Assembly (NCBI RefSeq): GCF_040371545.1
Contig: NZ_AP029048.1
Span: forward strand, 1,798,001-1,862,000
Reading direction: 5' to 3'
Source of the DNA: Synechococcus sp. M16CYN
GTDB taxonomy: Bacteria > Cyanobacteriota > Cyanobacteriia > PCC-6307 > Cyanobiaceae
DNA: 64,000 nt
Position 1 is the stretch's first letter; the number at the start of each line of letters is the position of its first letter. Of the stretch, positions 1 through 12,581 are shown in pieces. The position numbers and the translations under genes are program-made. Under the pieces are notes generated by a model. That model was not told the origin of the DNA and searched no databases. It saw nothing but the letters and a program-made list of their open reading frames with translations.

Positions 1-309
1 GAAGCCAGAGGTAATCATTTCCGGCGGTTGATACAGCCTTATCTTTTGGCCAGCTGAGTCGAATCAAATGCATTTATATTCAAGAGAGAAATCCAAACTG
101 GGGTCACAGCGAGTCTAATTCGGAAGAATCCCGCGGTTTCCTGACATAACGAGCAACTATCAGGTTCGCAACCTTAAATGCGTGCTACGTATCTATCTCA
201 ATAATTCGGCATTTTCGTCGTCCCGGTGATGACGTTAGCCCTGCTTATCCAGCCCCGAGCTGGCACACTCCCATGGCGCCGCGTTGGGTTGACAGTCTCA
301 AACCTAACT
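1..309. other. Spacer at window edge, no gene recognised
   Basis: No convincing reading frame is present. A small palindrome lies at about 161-175 (AGGTT-CGC-AACCT); it resembles a T-arm, but no acceptor stem or other tRNA arm surrounds it. The stretch may include the flank of an upstream gene cut by the window edge. Confidence 0.4.
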
Positions 310-687
310 CTAATCAATACGGGGAGTGCCACATAACGTTTTCATCGCTGCAACGACTGCTACAGCCACGGGAGCCGGCCAGAACCCTTCTGCGCCCCGT
401 CCCTGGCGCGGCGTTAGAACAAGCGCAAGACTCCAGCTCTGGCAATCACCAGCCAGACAACCCCACCATTCTCCACGCTCAAGCTCAAGCTCGATCGACT
501 CCTCAACCATAAGTTGGTCCTTCAACGCGCAATACTGTGTCTCCAGAGTCGACACGAGACCGACTAAATCTCGCCACTCGAACTCTGTTAATTCAAAGGC
601 CCAATTTTCACCACCCACAAGGACGGTGAATTGACCTCGTGAAGGTTCCCAAGCCAAACGCCATCCAAGACCTTCCCGCAGAATCAC
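310..687 (-). CDS. DUF1818 family conserved cyanobacterial protein
   Basis: This 125-residue protein of unknown function matches the DUF1818 family of cyanobacteria and plastid-bearing eukaryotes. Recognisable parts are the N-terminal GEGWRLA/PSRGQF-like start, the GGENWAFELTEFEW segment near residues 26-39, the central EESIELELERGEWWGCL segment and the C-terminal GFWPAP stretch. There is no signal peptide or membrane segment, so it is probably cytosolic. It lies 9 bp downstream of rpoZ on the same strand, so the two are likely co-transcribed. Length is normal for the family. No biochemical role can be assigned. Confidence 0.88.
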   Translation of the reverse strand: MILREGLGWRLAWEPSRGQFTVLVGGENWAFELTEFEWRDLVGLVSTLETQYCALKDQLMVEESIELELERGEWWGCLAGDCQSWSLALVLTPRQGRGAEGFWPAPVAVAVVAAMKTLCGTPRID

Positions 688-696
688 GGTGAATCA

Positions 697-924
697 TCAG
701 CCAGGTAGAAGATCGGGTTGATCCTGCTCATCGCTTAGTTCAACGATGGCACGCTTTATCGGTTTTACGCTGGACTCGTCGAGCAGTCCGTCAAAGTCGT
801 CGAAGCGCCGTTGCTTTGCCCGAAAAGCAATACGCACGGTTGTGAGGTATCGATTGCTTGATTGTCGAATCAAACTTTCCCCGCGCTTAGCCAAATCGTT
901 CGAATCAATTCTTGCTGAAATCAC
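697..924 (-). CDS. rpoZ: DNA-directed RNA polymerase omega subunit
   Basis: Omega helps assemble and stabilise RNA polymerase by holding the beta' subunit. The 75-residue product has the typical cyanobacterial omega pattern: a short variable N-terminus, the [24 protein letters not shown] core at about residues 22-45, and the acidic C-terminal tail with [15 protein letters not shown]. It is the first gene of a probable two-gene leftward unit with the DUF1818 gene. The start ATG is the only one that keeps the normal family length. Confidence 0.93.
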   Translation of the reverse strand: MISARIDSNDLAKRGESLIRQSSNRYLTTVRIAFRAKQRRFDDFDGLLDESSVKPIKRAIVELSDEQDQPDLLPG

Positions 925-1351
925 AAGCTGATCAGAGATAGTGGGTCAGCTTAGTCGGCCGTCTCAAGTGATCTAGACTGTTAAAAGAAGAAACAGTTTC
1001 TTAAGTCGAGGTAGAAGCGGGAAACGCTGACTCGCTAAATATCTACAACGTTGTTTGGTGCCTTATCTTTAGAGCCGCTAGAAGTGAACGCGGGTAAAAC
1101 AGTAGGATCGTTTCGTTAGTCCCCTCAGGATAAAGAGTGATTTAAAGTATTTGATCTTGACGTCGCCCTATTTGCGAATGCACACGACAGCGATGACAAA
1201 GGTTCTGCAACTGACCCTATCTCTAGGTTTCCCTGCAAAACGAAAAAAAATCGCTTACCAGGACGGTTTCTATCTAGTACTGGATCCAGACTAATTTCAG
1301 GTTAACCTAGCTGTGCTTTTGTCGCGGTCTGAAAAATAAGCCGTGTAAGCC
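925..1351. other. Divergent spacer between rpoZ and the Hsp70-like gene
   Basis: No gene is visible in these 427 bases. The spacer separates two divergent units and should hold both promoters. A weak 6-bp hairpin (ACTGTT at 977-982, AACAGT at 992-997) followed by TTCTT is the only structure noticed; it is too short to call a terminator. Confidence 0.4.
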
Positions 1352-2926
1352 GTGGGAGAGAAAGAGCTTCGACATCCCTCCGAACGTGGTGGCACTCTAG
1401 CCATTGACTTGGGAAGCACCACCACAGTGGTTGCCTTTCAATCGCCCGGGGATCCAACAGTTCAGTTGCTGGATCTTCCTCCAATCGGACATCGTCCCGG
1501 AGAGATCCCCAGTTTAGTTTGGGACAGCCACGAGCAGCCCTTGATCGGATGTCAGGTCCTTGAAGCAGGGCTTCATGACACCGACGATCCGAGATTGCAC
1601 CGAGACTTTAAGCTACATATCGGCAACCGGAATACCCCAAAGCACGACCGGGCCTCTTGGGCCGGAGAACAGCTTTTACAGCAAGTCTGGCAGCGTCTAC
1701 CCGCCAATCTCAACATTGAGCGCCTCGTTCTTTCTGCTCCGGTCAAAAGCTATCGCGCTTACCGAAGCTGGCTAGTCAAAGCGAGCGAGACTCTTCCCGT
1801 TAAAGAGGTTGCCCTTGTTGATGAACCAACGGCCGCTGCCTTGGGAGCAGGACTACCTCCAGGCTCACGCATCTTAGTGGTGGATTTTGGCGGCAGCACC
1901 ATTGATCTAGCACTTGTTGCCCTGGAAGGCGGAGAGGGCAAGGCCGCTCCTGTAGCACAGCTTCTACGTCTCGGAGGAAAGAATCTGGGCGAAGGCAGTG
2001 GCCAAAGACTCCGTACCGCCAAAGTGCTTGGGAAGGCTGGGATGCGTCTTGGTGGTCGCGATATAGATCGTTGGATTGTTAATTCATGCTGCCCAAATCA
2101 GCCGATAACAATGACGCTTCTCAATTCAGCAGAACGGCTGAAGTGCCGTCTCAGCAACATCGCAATCTCAGATAGAGAGGAATTGCTGGAGCTAGCGATA
2201 AATGGGCAACAACACAGCCTCCGCCTCTCTCGCCGAGCACTCGATCGACTGCTCGACCATCACGGTTTTAATGTTGCTTTATCAAAGCTAATGGAAGCCA
2301 CTCTTGCCGGAGGACGACGCCACAATTGCCATCTGGGGGATCTTGAAGGCATCGTAGTCGTCGGAGGTGGAGCACGATTGCCATGGCTACGACGCTGGCT
2401 TATTGAAAACACTGCGCCAGCTCCTCTTCTAATGCCCCCTCCGGTGGAGGCTGTCGCTCTTGGTGCACTTAAGCTGACCCCGGGCGTTGCTATCCGAGAT
2501 GTTTTGAGAAATGGCGTGTCTTTGCGGACATGGGACCAACGCAGCAATAGACATCGGTGGCATCCCCTCTTTGTCGCCGGTCAGTCATGGCCAACCTCCA
2601 ACTCTTTAGATCTCGTGCTGGCGGCCAGTCGACCAGGCCAGGATAATATTGAACTTGTTCTTGCGGAGCCATTACCTCAAGAGATACATAGCGTTGTTTT
2701 CGTCAACGGGCTGCCATGTCTGCGGGAGAATGAAGCTGGAAAAGGCAGACATCAACTGTGGCCGGGTGATCCCCTCGTACTACCGCTATCTCCACCTGGA
2801 AAAACCGGAGAAGACTGCCTTCATCTGCGATGGGCAATTGATGCCAAAGCTCAACTTCAATTAAGCGTGCGCGATCTGCGTTCTAATGAACAATATCCAA
2901 CCATGCTCTTGGGCACGGTTCGATAA
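1352..2926 (+). CDS. Hsp70-family actin-like ATPase (DnaK-like)
   Basis: This 524-residue protein begins with the Hsp70 phosphate-1 motif (AIDLGSTTTVVAF, about residues 18-30). It also has DEPTAAALGAG (about 157-167), VVDFGGSTIDLAL (phosphate-2, about 174-186) and the adenosine motif VVVGGGARLPWL (about 335-346). It is about 100 residues shorter than DnaK, lacks a clear EEVD-like lid end, and ends in a divergent substrate-binding-like region. It is therefore a DnaK relative, not the housekeeping DnaK. The start is GTG at 1352. Its partner is unknown; the small membrane-anchored gene downstream may be co-transcribed. Confidence 0.85.
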   Translation: MGEKELRHPSERGGTLAIDLGSTTTVVAFQSPGDPTVQLLDLPPIGHRPGEIPSLVWDSHEQPLIGCQVLEAGLHDTDDPRLHRDFKLHIGNRNTPKHDRASWAGEQLLQQVWQRLPANLNIERLVLSAPVKSYRAYRSWLVKASETLPVKEVALVDEPTAAALGAGLPPGSRILVVDFGGSTIDLALVALEGGEGKAAPVAQLLRLGGKNLGEGSGQRLRTAKVLGKAGMRLGGRDIDRWIVNSCCPNQPITMTLLNSAERLKCRLSNIAISDREELLELAINGQQHSLRLSRRALDRLLDHHGFNVALSKLMEATLAGGRRHNCHLGDLEGIVVVGGGARLPWLRRWLIENTAPAPLLMPPPVEAVALGALKLTPGVAIRDVLRNGVSLRTWDQRSNRHRWHPLFVAGQSWPTSNSLDLVLAASRPGQDNIELVLAEPLPQEIHSVVFVNGLPCLRENEAGKGRHQLWPGDPLVLPLSPPGKTGEDCLHLRWAIDAKAQLQLSVRDLRSNEQYPTMLLGTVR

Positions 2927-3004
2927 AGTGTTTATTTAAAACTACTGAGTATCTATCGCAACTTTCTATAAAACAATCCCATCCCTTCTCAACACATTTC
3001 TTTG

Positions 3005-3853
3005 GTGGCGCAACCCCACTTAATTCGACTTTGGGTTGTAGTCACCCTTGGCTCGGTGCTTACCATTTCGGCTGGTGCATTCTGTTGGGAAAAGCAGTTG
3101 CCAAATCGTCTACGGGAAGCTGTAGAAAGGCAAAACTACGGGGAGTGTGTCCGCGCCAGTGAACAGCTTGCGGCTTTGCAATGGCTCAAACAAGGAGTCG
3201 CGGCTGAACAGGCACTTTGCCGACAACGCTATGCAAAGCACTTATGGGCCAAAGGGGCAAGCGCTGAAGCACTAAATCTCCAAAAAAAGCTCATAGCCTC
3301 TGAACAAGGCGACACGGTGAAAAACCGAGCCGCACTAGATCGATGGCAGCTTACTCTCCAAGAGCGCGCCGTTACTTTTTTCTGGCAAGGTGAGCTTACG
3401 AAAGCTCTTCGGCTACTAAGTTTGCAGAACTTGCAGCGCAGTCAAAACATTCAAAATCTAAGGGATACCTTTCAGGAAATTTGGAACCGCAACCTCTCAG
3501 AAAAGGAACGCCTTGTACGCCTGGTGAAGCAAAAGCGATGGTGGGAGGCCTTAGACAGCCTCAACCGTTTAGACCACCCTTGGTGGCAATTGGAAGCCGT
3601 TAACGAACGTGCGCTTATCAACGCTGCTCTTCAGAGTTTAGAGAACATTCAGGAACATAATCAGCACGCCGTAGCTCACCCCAACCTAGTTTCGGCGCAA
3701 GAATTAGAACTTGCGGTTCAGCGTTGGTTGTCACGTGGAATGGAACCTTGGGAGGCCTTTCAGGCTGGCTGTAATAGTCTGAAGGGTCAGGTTGAAGAGG
3801 ACGGACCAGAAAGCTTTTGCCGACGCTCAGACACGAGCCCCATGACAAAATAG
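3005..3853 (+). CDS. Conserved hypothetical protein with N-terminal membrane anchor
   Basis: Not assigned to a named family. The product has one hydrophobic segment near residues 8-27 (LWVVVTLGSVLTISAGAF) followed by a soluble, helix-rich, Trp- and Gln-rich body that looks repeat-like, perhaps TPR-like. This predicts a membrane-anchored protein facing the periplasm or lumen. GTG at 3005 is preferred over the in-frame TTG at 3002; no clear ribosome site distinguishes them. It follows the Hsp70-like gene by about 78 bp and precedes ftrV by 21 bp, so the three may be one unit. Confidence 0.7.
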   Translation: MAQPHLIRLWVVVTLGSVLTISAGAFCWEKQLPNRLREAVERQNYGECVRASEQLAALQWLKQGVAAEQALCRQRYAKHLWAKGASAEALNLQKKLIASEQGDTVKNRAALDRWQLTLQERAVTFFWQGELTKALRLLSLQNLQRSQNIQNLRDTFQEIWNRNLSEKERLVRLVKQKRWWEALDSLNRLDHPWWQLEAVNERALINAALQSLENIQEHNQHAVAHPNLVSAQELELAVQRWLSRGMEPWEAFQAGCNSLKGQVEEDGPESFCRRSDTSPMTK

Positions 3854-3874
3854 GCCCAGGTTGGTTTTCATGAA

Positions 3875-4096
3875 ATGCAAACGGGTGACAAGGTGCTGGT
3901 CAATACATCTGTCGTTGTGTTCAATCACCCCGAGCATCGCGGCGAAGCTTTCGATATGCAGGGGCAAAATGGAGAAGTAGTTAAGGTCCTAAATGATTGG
4001 AAAGGTCGAACGATCAGCCCCACGCTGCCAGTCATAGTGGCTTTCGGGCGTTACAAGGCCCATTTCCACGCCGAGGAACTCACGTCGTCCGGCTGA
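3875..4096 (+). CDS. ftrV: Ferredoxin-thioredoxin reductase, variable chain
   Basis: FtrV is the non-catalytic subunit of ferredoxin-thioredoxin reductase, which passes electrons from photosystem I-reduced ferredoxin to thioredoxins. The 73-residue product carries the full family signature: VNTSVVVFNHPEHRGEAFD near residues 9-27, then GQNGEVVKVLNDWKGR and PTLPVIVAFGRYKAHF. This SH3-like barrel subunit covers the catalytic FtrC chain, which is not in the window. The last 17 bases overlap the end of the convergent pyrR. Confidence 0.93.
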   Translation: MQTGDKVLVNTSVVVFNHPEHRGEAFDMQGQNGEVVKVLNDWKGRTISPTLPVIVAFGRYKAHFHAEELTSSG

Positions 4097-4631
4097 ATTG
4101 TTTCAAAAACACCCCCTCTTCCTCGTCAACGTCCCGCAAACGCAGCTCAATCGTTTCACTGCGCTTAGATAGGATCCTTCTTCCGCAAAAGTCGGGTTGA
4201 ATAGGCAGCTCGCGATGACCGCGATCCACCATCACGAGCAGCATCACTCTTTGCGCCCGCCCCCAGGCCTGTAAAGCCTCAAGCGCGGCGCGAGCTGTAC
4301 GGCCGGTAAAAATTACATCGTCCACCAACAGCACCTGTCGGTTTTCTACGTTACAAGGGAGGGTCGTGGTTTGAACCAGGCGTGTTCCGATGCGATCGAG
4401 ATCATCGCGGTGGAAAGTCGGGTCAATCGCTCCTTGGGCAATATGATGACCGCTAAGCCGTTCTAGCTCACGAGTAAGCACACGAGACAACTGCACGCCG
4501 CGAGTAGGAATTCCAAGCAGCATCAAACTACGACTGTCCTCCACTTGCTCCAATACCTGCGTTGCCAGACTTACCAAGGTTTTTGCAAGCTCCCGATCAG
4601 AGAGAATTTCGATCCTGTCTTGGTCGGACAT
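4080..4631 (-). CDS. pyrR: PyrR-family uracil phosphoribosyltransferase / pyr regulator
   Basis: The product has 183 residues with a type I phosphoribosyltransferase fold. The PRPP-binding motif VLLVDDVIFTGRTARAAL lies near residues 99-116, and the N-terminal GIPTRGVQLS loop and C-terminal VDRGHRELPIQPDF segment are typical of PyrR. In Gram-positives PyrR also binds pyr mRNA as an attenuator. In picocyanobacteria its regulatory role is uncertain, and no pyr gene or attenuator lies nearby. It converges on ftrV and diverges from gpmI. Confidence 0.9.
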   Translation of the reverse strand: MSDQDRIEILSDRELAKTLVSLATQVLEQVEDSRSLMLLGIPTRGVQLSRVLTRELERLSGHHIAQGAIDPTFHRDDLDRIGTRLVQTTTLPCNVENRQVLLVDDVIFTGRTARAALEALQAWGRAQRVMLLVMVDRGHRELPIQPDFCGRRILSKRSETIELRLRDVDEEEGVFLKQFSRTT

Positions 4632-4729
4632 AGGGAGTTCGATGTGGTGGTCCGGTAAAAAAAAGAGCTTGGTGGCAGATAGAGGGTTAAGTTGTTCTCA
4701 CAGGAGTCCTTAAGAACCGACGATCGCTG

Positions 4730-6367
4730 GTGAACGTGGGCAAAAGCACTTTCAACGGTTCATTTCATACCGGATCGGTTGCTCCGGTAGTTCTCACGAT
4801 TCTTGATGGCTGGGGACATCGAGACGAAGAAGAGAACAACGCCATACGCCAGAGCGAAACTCCTGTCATGGAGGCCCTTTGGCATGCCTATCCCCATACT
4901 TTGATCCAGGCGAGTGGGTCGCATGTGGGTCTGCCGGATCAGCAAATGGGGAATTCGGAAGTCGGACACCTCACAATCGGTGCTGGACGCATTATTCGTC
5001 AGGAGCTTGTTCGCATTAGCGACACAGTGCGGAGAAAACAACTCCAAAACACTCCAGAACTTCGGGCTTTTGTCGAACGCATCAGGTCGGGAAATGGAAC
5101 TTTGCACCTTCTAGGCCTTTGTTCCAACGGTGGCGTACACAGCCACGTTGAACATCTTTGCGGTTTGATCAATTGGGCTGAGGACGTTGGAATCAGGAAT
5201 CTTGCGATTCATGTGATTACAGACGGGCGAGATACACCCACCCAGAGCGCACTCAGATTCATTAGCACTATCCAAGACACAATTAAGAGTGCTGGTGTCG
5301 GTGCCATAGTCAGTCTTTGCGGTCGCTATTGGGCAATGGATCGTGATCAACGTTGGGAACGCACGGAAAAGGCCTACAGGCTCTATACAGATCCCGCTGT
5401 CGATGTGGATCAACAAAGCCCAGAGCAAATTCTGACCGCTAGTTACGAATCGGGGGTCACCGATGAATTTTTGGAACCGGTGCGCCTTCGGAACATCGTA
5501 ATGAAGGATGAGGATGCTTTACTTATGTTTAACTTTCGACCAGATCGAACACGACAGATCATTCAAGCTCTGTGTCTGGAGAATTTTAGTGGGTTCAGTC
5601 GCGACGAAACTCCAAAATTGGATATCGTTACCTTCACTCAGGTGGAACAAGGACTACCAGTGTCAGTAGCCTTTCCTCCCGAACCGCTAGACCACCTCTT
5701 AGGACAGATTGTTGCTGAAGCAGGATTGAAGCAGTATCGGACAGCGGAAACAGAGAAGTATCCACACGTCACCTATTTCATGAATGGTGGTATCGAAAAG
5801 CCATTATTCGGAGAGGAACGCCATCTTGTCGCATCTCCCAGAGTCGCTACCTACGATCTTTCACCGGCTATGTCGGCTGATCAGCTCACGGACAGCTGCA
5901 TAAGGGCTATAGAAACAAGAGAATACTCTTTGATTGTAATCAATTACGCTAACCCTGACATGGTAGGACACACTGGAGTGATGGATGCAGCTAAAGAGGC
6001 TATTCAAACCGTTGACCGATGTGTTGGTCGTCTATTAAATGCTATAGGTCAGCAAGGAGGAACGGCATTAATCACTGCCGATCACGGTAATGCTGAGTTA
6101 ATGAAAGGAGAAGACGGTCAAGCCTGGACTGCCCATACCACTAACCCTGTACCGGTAATTCTTGTGGAGGGTGAACAACGTAAAATTCCAGGACACGGAA
6201 ATGCCATCACCTTGCGCAACAACGGAGGGCTAGCCGATATTGCTCCAACTTTACTCCAGATACTCGACCTTCCAAAGCCCGATGCAATGACAGGCAACAG
6301 CCTAATTATACCAACGTCCAGCATCGAAAATAATCCAACATCAACCTGTCTCCCTCAAGTAGTATGA
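4730..6367 (+). CDS. gpmI: 2,3-bisphosphoglycerate-independent phosphoglycerate mutase
   Basis: GpmI interconverts 3- and 2-phosphoglycerate in glycolysis using two metal ions. Its alkaline phosphatase-like fold is shown by [10 protein letters not shown] (about 22-31), the catalytic serine in GNSEVGH (Ser76), [28 protein letters not shown], and the late metal motifs NPDMVGHTG and TADHGNAE. The product is 545 residues, normal for the family. The start used is GTG at 4730, preceded by a possible GGAG at 4703-4706, which is rather distant. The stop overlaps secG (ATGA), so translation is probably coupled. Confidence 0.95.
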   Translation: MNVGKSTFNGSFHTGSVAPVVLTILDGWGHRDEEENNAIRQSETPVMEALWHAYPHTLIQASGSHVGLPDQQMGNSEVGHLTIGAGRIIRQELVRISDTVRRKQLQNTPELRAFVERIRSGNGTLHLLGLCSNGGVHSHVEHLCGLINWAEDVGIRNLAIHVITDGRDTPTQSALRFISTIQDTIKSAGVGAIVSLCGRYWAMDRDQRWERTEKAYRLYTDPAVDVDQQSPEQILTASYESGVTDEFLEPVRLRNIVMKDEDALLMFNFRPDRTRQIIQALCLENFSGFSRDETPKLDIVTFTQVEQGLPVSVAFPPEPLDHLLGQIVAEAGLKQYRTAETEKYPHVTYFMNGGIEKPLFGEERHLVASPRVATYDLSPAMSADQLTDSCIRAIETREYSLIVINYANPDMVGHTGVMDAAKEAIQTVDRCVGRLLNAIGQQGGTALITADHGNAELMKGEDGQAWTAHTTNPVPVILVEGEQRKIPGHGNAITLRNNGGLADIAPTLLQILDLPKPDAMTGNSLIIPTSSIENNPTSTCLPQVV

Positions 6368-6591
6368 CGGTTCTCAATCTAATCCTTTCCTGGACATGGA
6401 TTAGCAGCGGTGTATTGCTCATCGTATTAGTCCTTCTTCATAGCCCCAAAGGGGATGGCATGGGGGGCCTATCTGCCAGTGGAAGTTCGATGTTCAGCAG
6501 TACAAGCAGCATTGAAGCTACTCTCGATCGCCTAACTTGGATTTGTCTGACCATATTTCTGGGTTTAGCCATCGTCCTGAGTACTAACTAA
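6364..6591 (+). CDS. secG: Preprotein translocase subunit SecG
   Basis: SecG is the small membrane partner of SecYE. The 75-residue product has two hydrophobic helices (about 3-24 and 54-73). Between them is the conserved cytosolic loop with [12 protein letters not shown] and the Ser-rich SSMFSSTSS segment. It overlaps the gpmI stop by 4 bases, a common arrangement in marine Synechococcus. No terminator was recognised downstream before the AT-rich region begins. Confidence 0.92.
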   Translation: MTVLNLILSWTWISSGVLLIVLVLLHSPKGDGMGGLSASGSSMFSSTSSIEATLDRLTWICLTIFLGLAIVLSTN

Positions 6592-6684
6592 ATATAGGTC
6601 TGCAACAAAAATAAAAAAATTAAGATCGTTACAATTTGAACATCTTTAAACAAAGCTTATAGTTAAATAAGTCATCTCAACTTA

Positions 6685-7863
6685 ATGAAAAGAAAATATT
6701 TTATCCATGTTGGACACGGAAAAACTGGGACAACAGCAATTCAGTCGTCATTAGCTCTTGCTAGCAATCAGCTCAAAGAGCTCGGGGTACTTTATCCGAT
6801 CGAGGAGGAAGCTAGGCAAAAGGCATCATTACTTGAAATTACATCTGGTAACTGCGATCCTAAAACCGGTCATGATTTAAGACAAACAATCAAACAATTA
6901 GAACATAAACTTCATAAAAATACAAGGTATAAAAAAGTAATTCTCAGCTCCGAAAATTTGTTCTTTTTTCTTGATGATTTTATCGATCACTACGAAGAAA
7001 TCTCTGACTTAATAGAAGTAGAAATAATATTAGCTGTTCGCGAAATAGAAGAAATGCTTTCATCAGAGTATCAACAATTAGTCAAACGTCATGGAGAGTA
7101 TAGAAGTTTTAATACATTTGTTAAAGTAATAAGACAGTATATCTCATCTCATCATAAACTTGCAGCAGAACTAATTCGAAAGTTAGATACTAAAAAAATA
7201 AAAATAAATTTAATAAACTATTCATATGAGCGCAATTTAATTGCTCAAAAAATATTTAAGTCTATTGGTATCATTGACGTATATCCCAAAAAAAGCGTTC
7301 ATGATATGAAGATAAATAGAAGTCTTAGCAAGAGAGAACTAGAAATTATTATTATAATTAATACCCTTTTTCATAGTTATATACCTGAAATTGGAAGGTA
7401 TATAACTGATAAATTAATTAAACAATATCCACAAGAGAAAGTACATCAATGTGCACTTAGTCAAGATAACTCTAAATATGTTTTTCAAATTAATCAGCCA
7501 TTCTTAATAATCATAAATCGATTGCTTCCGGATGGTCAAAAGCTGCAGACTAACGCATCAAAGAATTTAAACTCTTGTCAAGATATTAGACCGGAAAATT
7601 CAGATTATATTAGTGATGAAATTGTTAACCTTATAACAAAAATAACATATGATACAATTATTGACTCTAAAAAAAATTTTGAAACATTATCTAATAAAGC
7701 TATCGATCAAATTATCTTAGCCAGTAAGAATAATAAACTTCCTATTGCCTTTAAAGTTGAGCTTCTTAAGCTAGCGATTAAATATCGATCAGACAGACCT
7801 CAATTAGTGGGACTATTAAATGAAGAAAATAATAAAACTTTTAAAGAAAAAAATAATTATTAA
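6685..7863 (+). CDS. AT-rich sulfotransferase-like protein
   Basis: The N-terminus (residues about 4-23, FIHVGHGKTGTTAIQSS) matches the 5'-phosphosulfate (PAPS) binding loop of P-loop sulfotransferases. The rest of the 392 residues is divergent and rich in Lys, Ile and Asn. No second motif (3'-phosphate Arg/Ser) can be fixed by eye. Base composition is far more AT-rich than gpmI-secG just upstream and resembles the sulfotransferase genes at 57077 and 57995, so transfer or placement in a low-GC island is likely. It is followed by about 0.9 kb of empty AT-rich DNA. The acceptor substrate is unknown. Confidence 0.68.
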   Translation: MKRKYFIHVGHGKTGTTAIQSSLALASNQLKELGVLYPIEEEARQKASLLEITSGNCDPKTGHDLRQTIKQLEHKLHKNTRYKKVILSSENLFFFLDDFIDHYEEISDLIEVEIILAVREIEEMLSSEYQQLVKRHGEYRSFNTFVKVIRQYISSHHKLAAELIRKLDTKKIKINLINYSYERNLIAQKIFKSIGIIDVYPKKSVHDMKINRSLSKRELEIIIIINTLFHSYIPEIGRYITDKLIKQYPQEKVHQCALSQDNSKYVFQINQPFLIIINRLLPDGQKLQTNASKNLNSCQDIRPENSDYISDEIVNLITKITYDTIIDSKKNFETLSNKAIDQIILASKNNKLPIAFKVELLKLAIKYRSDRPQLVGLLNEENNKTFKEKNNY

Positions 7864-8690
7864 AAGTTAAGATCTTTCAATATTAATTGTGTTATTCAGG
7901 TCTAAAATAAGTAAGGTGTGGAGTTATTATTTTACTCATTTTTTAATAAAAAGAGTTTAACACATAACACAAACAATATCAACAAAATAGCTTTTAATAT
8001 GGTAAATTTTTACAGATCTGTAATATTACCTCTTCAGATGACTTATTAGAAGATATTAATACACTAAATAATGCTAGATTATGTTATTTAATACTTGACG
8101 ATAATCAGCGTAATTATTCCATATTTTTAATCTCATATATAGAGATATTTATTATTAATTACTAAGCAATTGTTCTAATGCTACTAAAAGATTACTTGTT
8201 TTATACACTACCTTGAAGATTATTTCTAATCAAAACAATTTATTACTAAGCAATAAATTTTTTTGTTCTAAAAAGTTTGAATTCAATTTTTATTTGAAGA
8301 TTTTACGAATTATAATATCCAAATTGTATAATAATAAAATTACCTTATAACTTTATCTATTTAGTAACTCAATAAAAATAGACAATTATCATAATCTTTA
8401 GTCCATTTGAGCAGACTAATTTGTCTAATTTTAACATAAGATTAAATAAATTAATTCTTAAAAAAATAACTTTGAAGTATAAGAATAACTCGATTAGCAA
8501 TTAAAATATTAAACTAATTGAATAAATTACGTTTATTTCAAATAAAAAGCCAAGAATTTTATTTCTGGTAATTAGTTATGTTAGATGGTCTAAGCAATTC
8601 AAAAAATTAATATTGATACTTTGTAGACATAAACTTTTCTAAACTCTCATTTGGTTATTTCGAATCCCTGTAAGCAGAAATTTTAACAAT
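7864..8690. other. AT-rich gene-free spacer
   Basis: About 830 bases with stops in all frames and no recognisable gene or RNA. A 12-base word, TTACTAAGCAAT, occurs twice (near 8157 and 8244). The composition continues that of the sulfotransferase-like gene to the left and changes abruptly at the groEL terminator. Confidence 0.6.
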
Positions 8691-8717
8691 AAAAAAAGCG
8701 CTCCTCGAAGGAGCGCT
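8691..8717 (-). terminator. Intrinsic terminator of groESL
   Basis: Read on the minus strand, a perfect 9-bp stem (AGCGCTCCT / AGGAGCGCT) with a 3-base loop is followed directly by seven T residues. It lies about 40 bases after the groEL stop codon, exactly where a leftward groESL transcript should end. Confidence 0.93.
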
Positions 8718-8758
8718 CATAAACCGGTTTTCTAAGCACTTAGCACAAGTACCCTAAC

Positions 8759-10405
<1,647 letters not shown>

Positions 10406-10472
10406 CTAAGTAAATGGTGTTTACAAAAACCGCTGACGGCTATTAACCTCAGCATGCGTTGAGTAAGAGATT

Positions 10473-10784
10473 CTAGTTGACAATCGCAAGGATGTCCTTT
10501 TCAGATAGAAGCACGTATTCGTCACTACCGAGCTTGATATCGGTACCGGCATACTTGCTGTAGAGCACTTTGTCGCCTACACCGACCTCGGGAGCCTGGC
10601 GGCTACCGTCTTCATTAGGCTTACCGGGGCCAATTTGGACGACCTCACCGACTTGAGGCTTCTCCTTTGCGGTGTCCGGTAAGAGGATACCACCAGCAGT
10701 TTTTTCTTCTGATTCAGACACCTTGACGAAAACACGATCGCCAAGCGGCTTAACAGTGGAGACACTGAGGGAAACAGCAGCCAT
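10473..10784 (-). CDS. groES: Co-chaperonin GroES
   Basis: GroES caps the GroEL chamber. The product has [38 protein letters not shown], covering the mobile loop, and ends with the [11 protein letters not shown] strand typical of cyanobacterial GroES. The start MAAVSLS at 10784 gives 103 residues and fits the family better than an in-frame start four codons upstream. It is the first gene of the leftward groESL operon. Confidence 0.96.
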   Translation of the reverse strand: MAAVSLSVSTVKPLGDRVFVKVSESEEKTAGGILLPDTAKEKPQVGEVVQIGPGKPNEDGSRQAPEVGVGDKVLYSKYAGTDIKLGSDEYVLLSEKDILAIVN

Positions 10785-10888
10785 AAGTTGTTGCAAAAGC
10801 AGGGACCAAGGCGCCGAGCGCCACGCATCGACACGAGCTGGCGTTCAAGGCTGACTCAACGCCAACGTATGCAATCACCCCTCTCAAG

Positions 10889-10934
10889 CACCATATCGAG
10901 ACGGTGCGGTTGACCGAACAGACGCGATATGGTG
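10889..10934. promoter_or_regulatory. Inverted repeats in the groES-atpD divergent spacer
   Basis: A perfect 10-bp inverted repeat, CACCATATCG (10889-10898) and CGATATGGTG (10925-10934), flanks a 26-base centre. The centre itself contains a small palindrome, CGGT-TG-ACCG. The element sits between the two divergent starts. The canonical CIRCE sequence (TTAGCACTC-N9-GAGTGCTAA) is absent from this spacer, so this could be an operator for either direction. The function is inferred from position only. Confidence 0.45.
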
Positions 10935-11000
10935 GATGGTTGGCTCAGCGGTGGTATGGTTTTGGCCGCTTTGATATGGGCCCGAGCGCGCTGCGCCTGA

Positions 11001-12485
<1,485 letters not shown>

Positions 12486-12581
12486 CATAATAATTAGTTA
12501 TTCAGAAGTGTTTCATTTTCCCCATATTTCAGTACGTTTAGGTCGCTCTCTTTCCTTAGCAAATCTTACGAACCAAGGTTC

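Noticed and set aside
161-175. T-arm-like palindrome GGTTCGCAACC
   Set aside because: No acceptor, D or anticodon stems surround it, so it is not a tRNA.
310-687. Overlapping plus-strand ORFs at 273-634
   Set aside because: They are opposite-strand shadows of the recognised DUF1818 gene.
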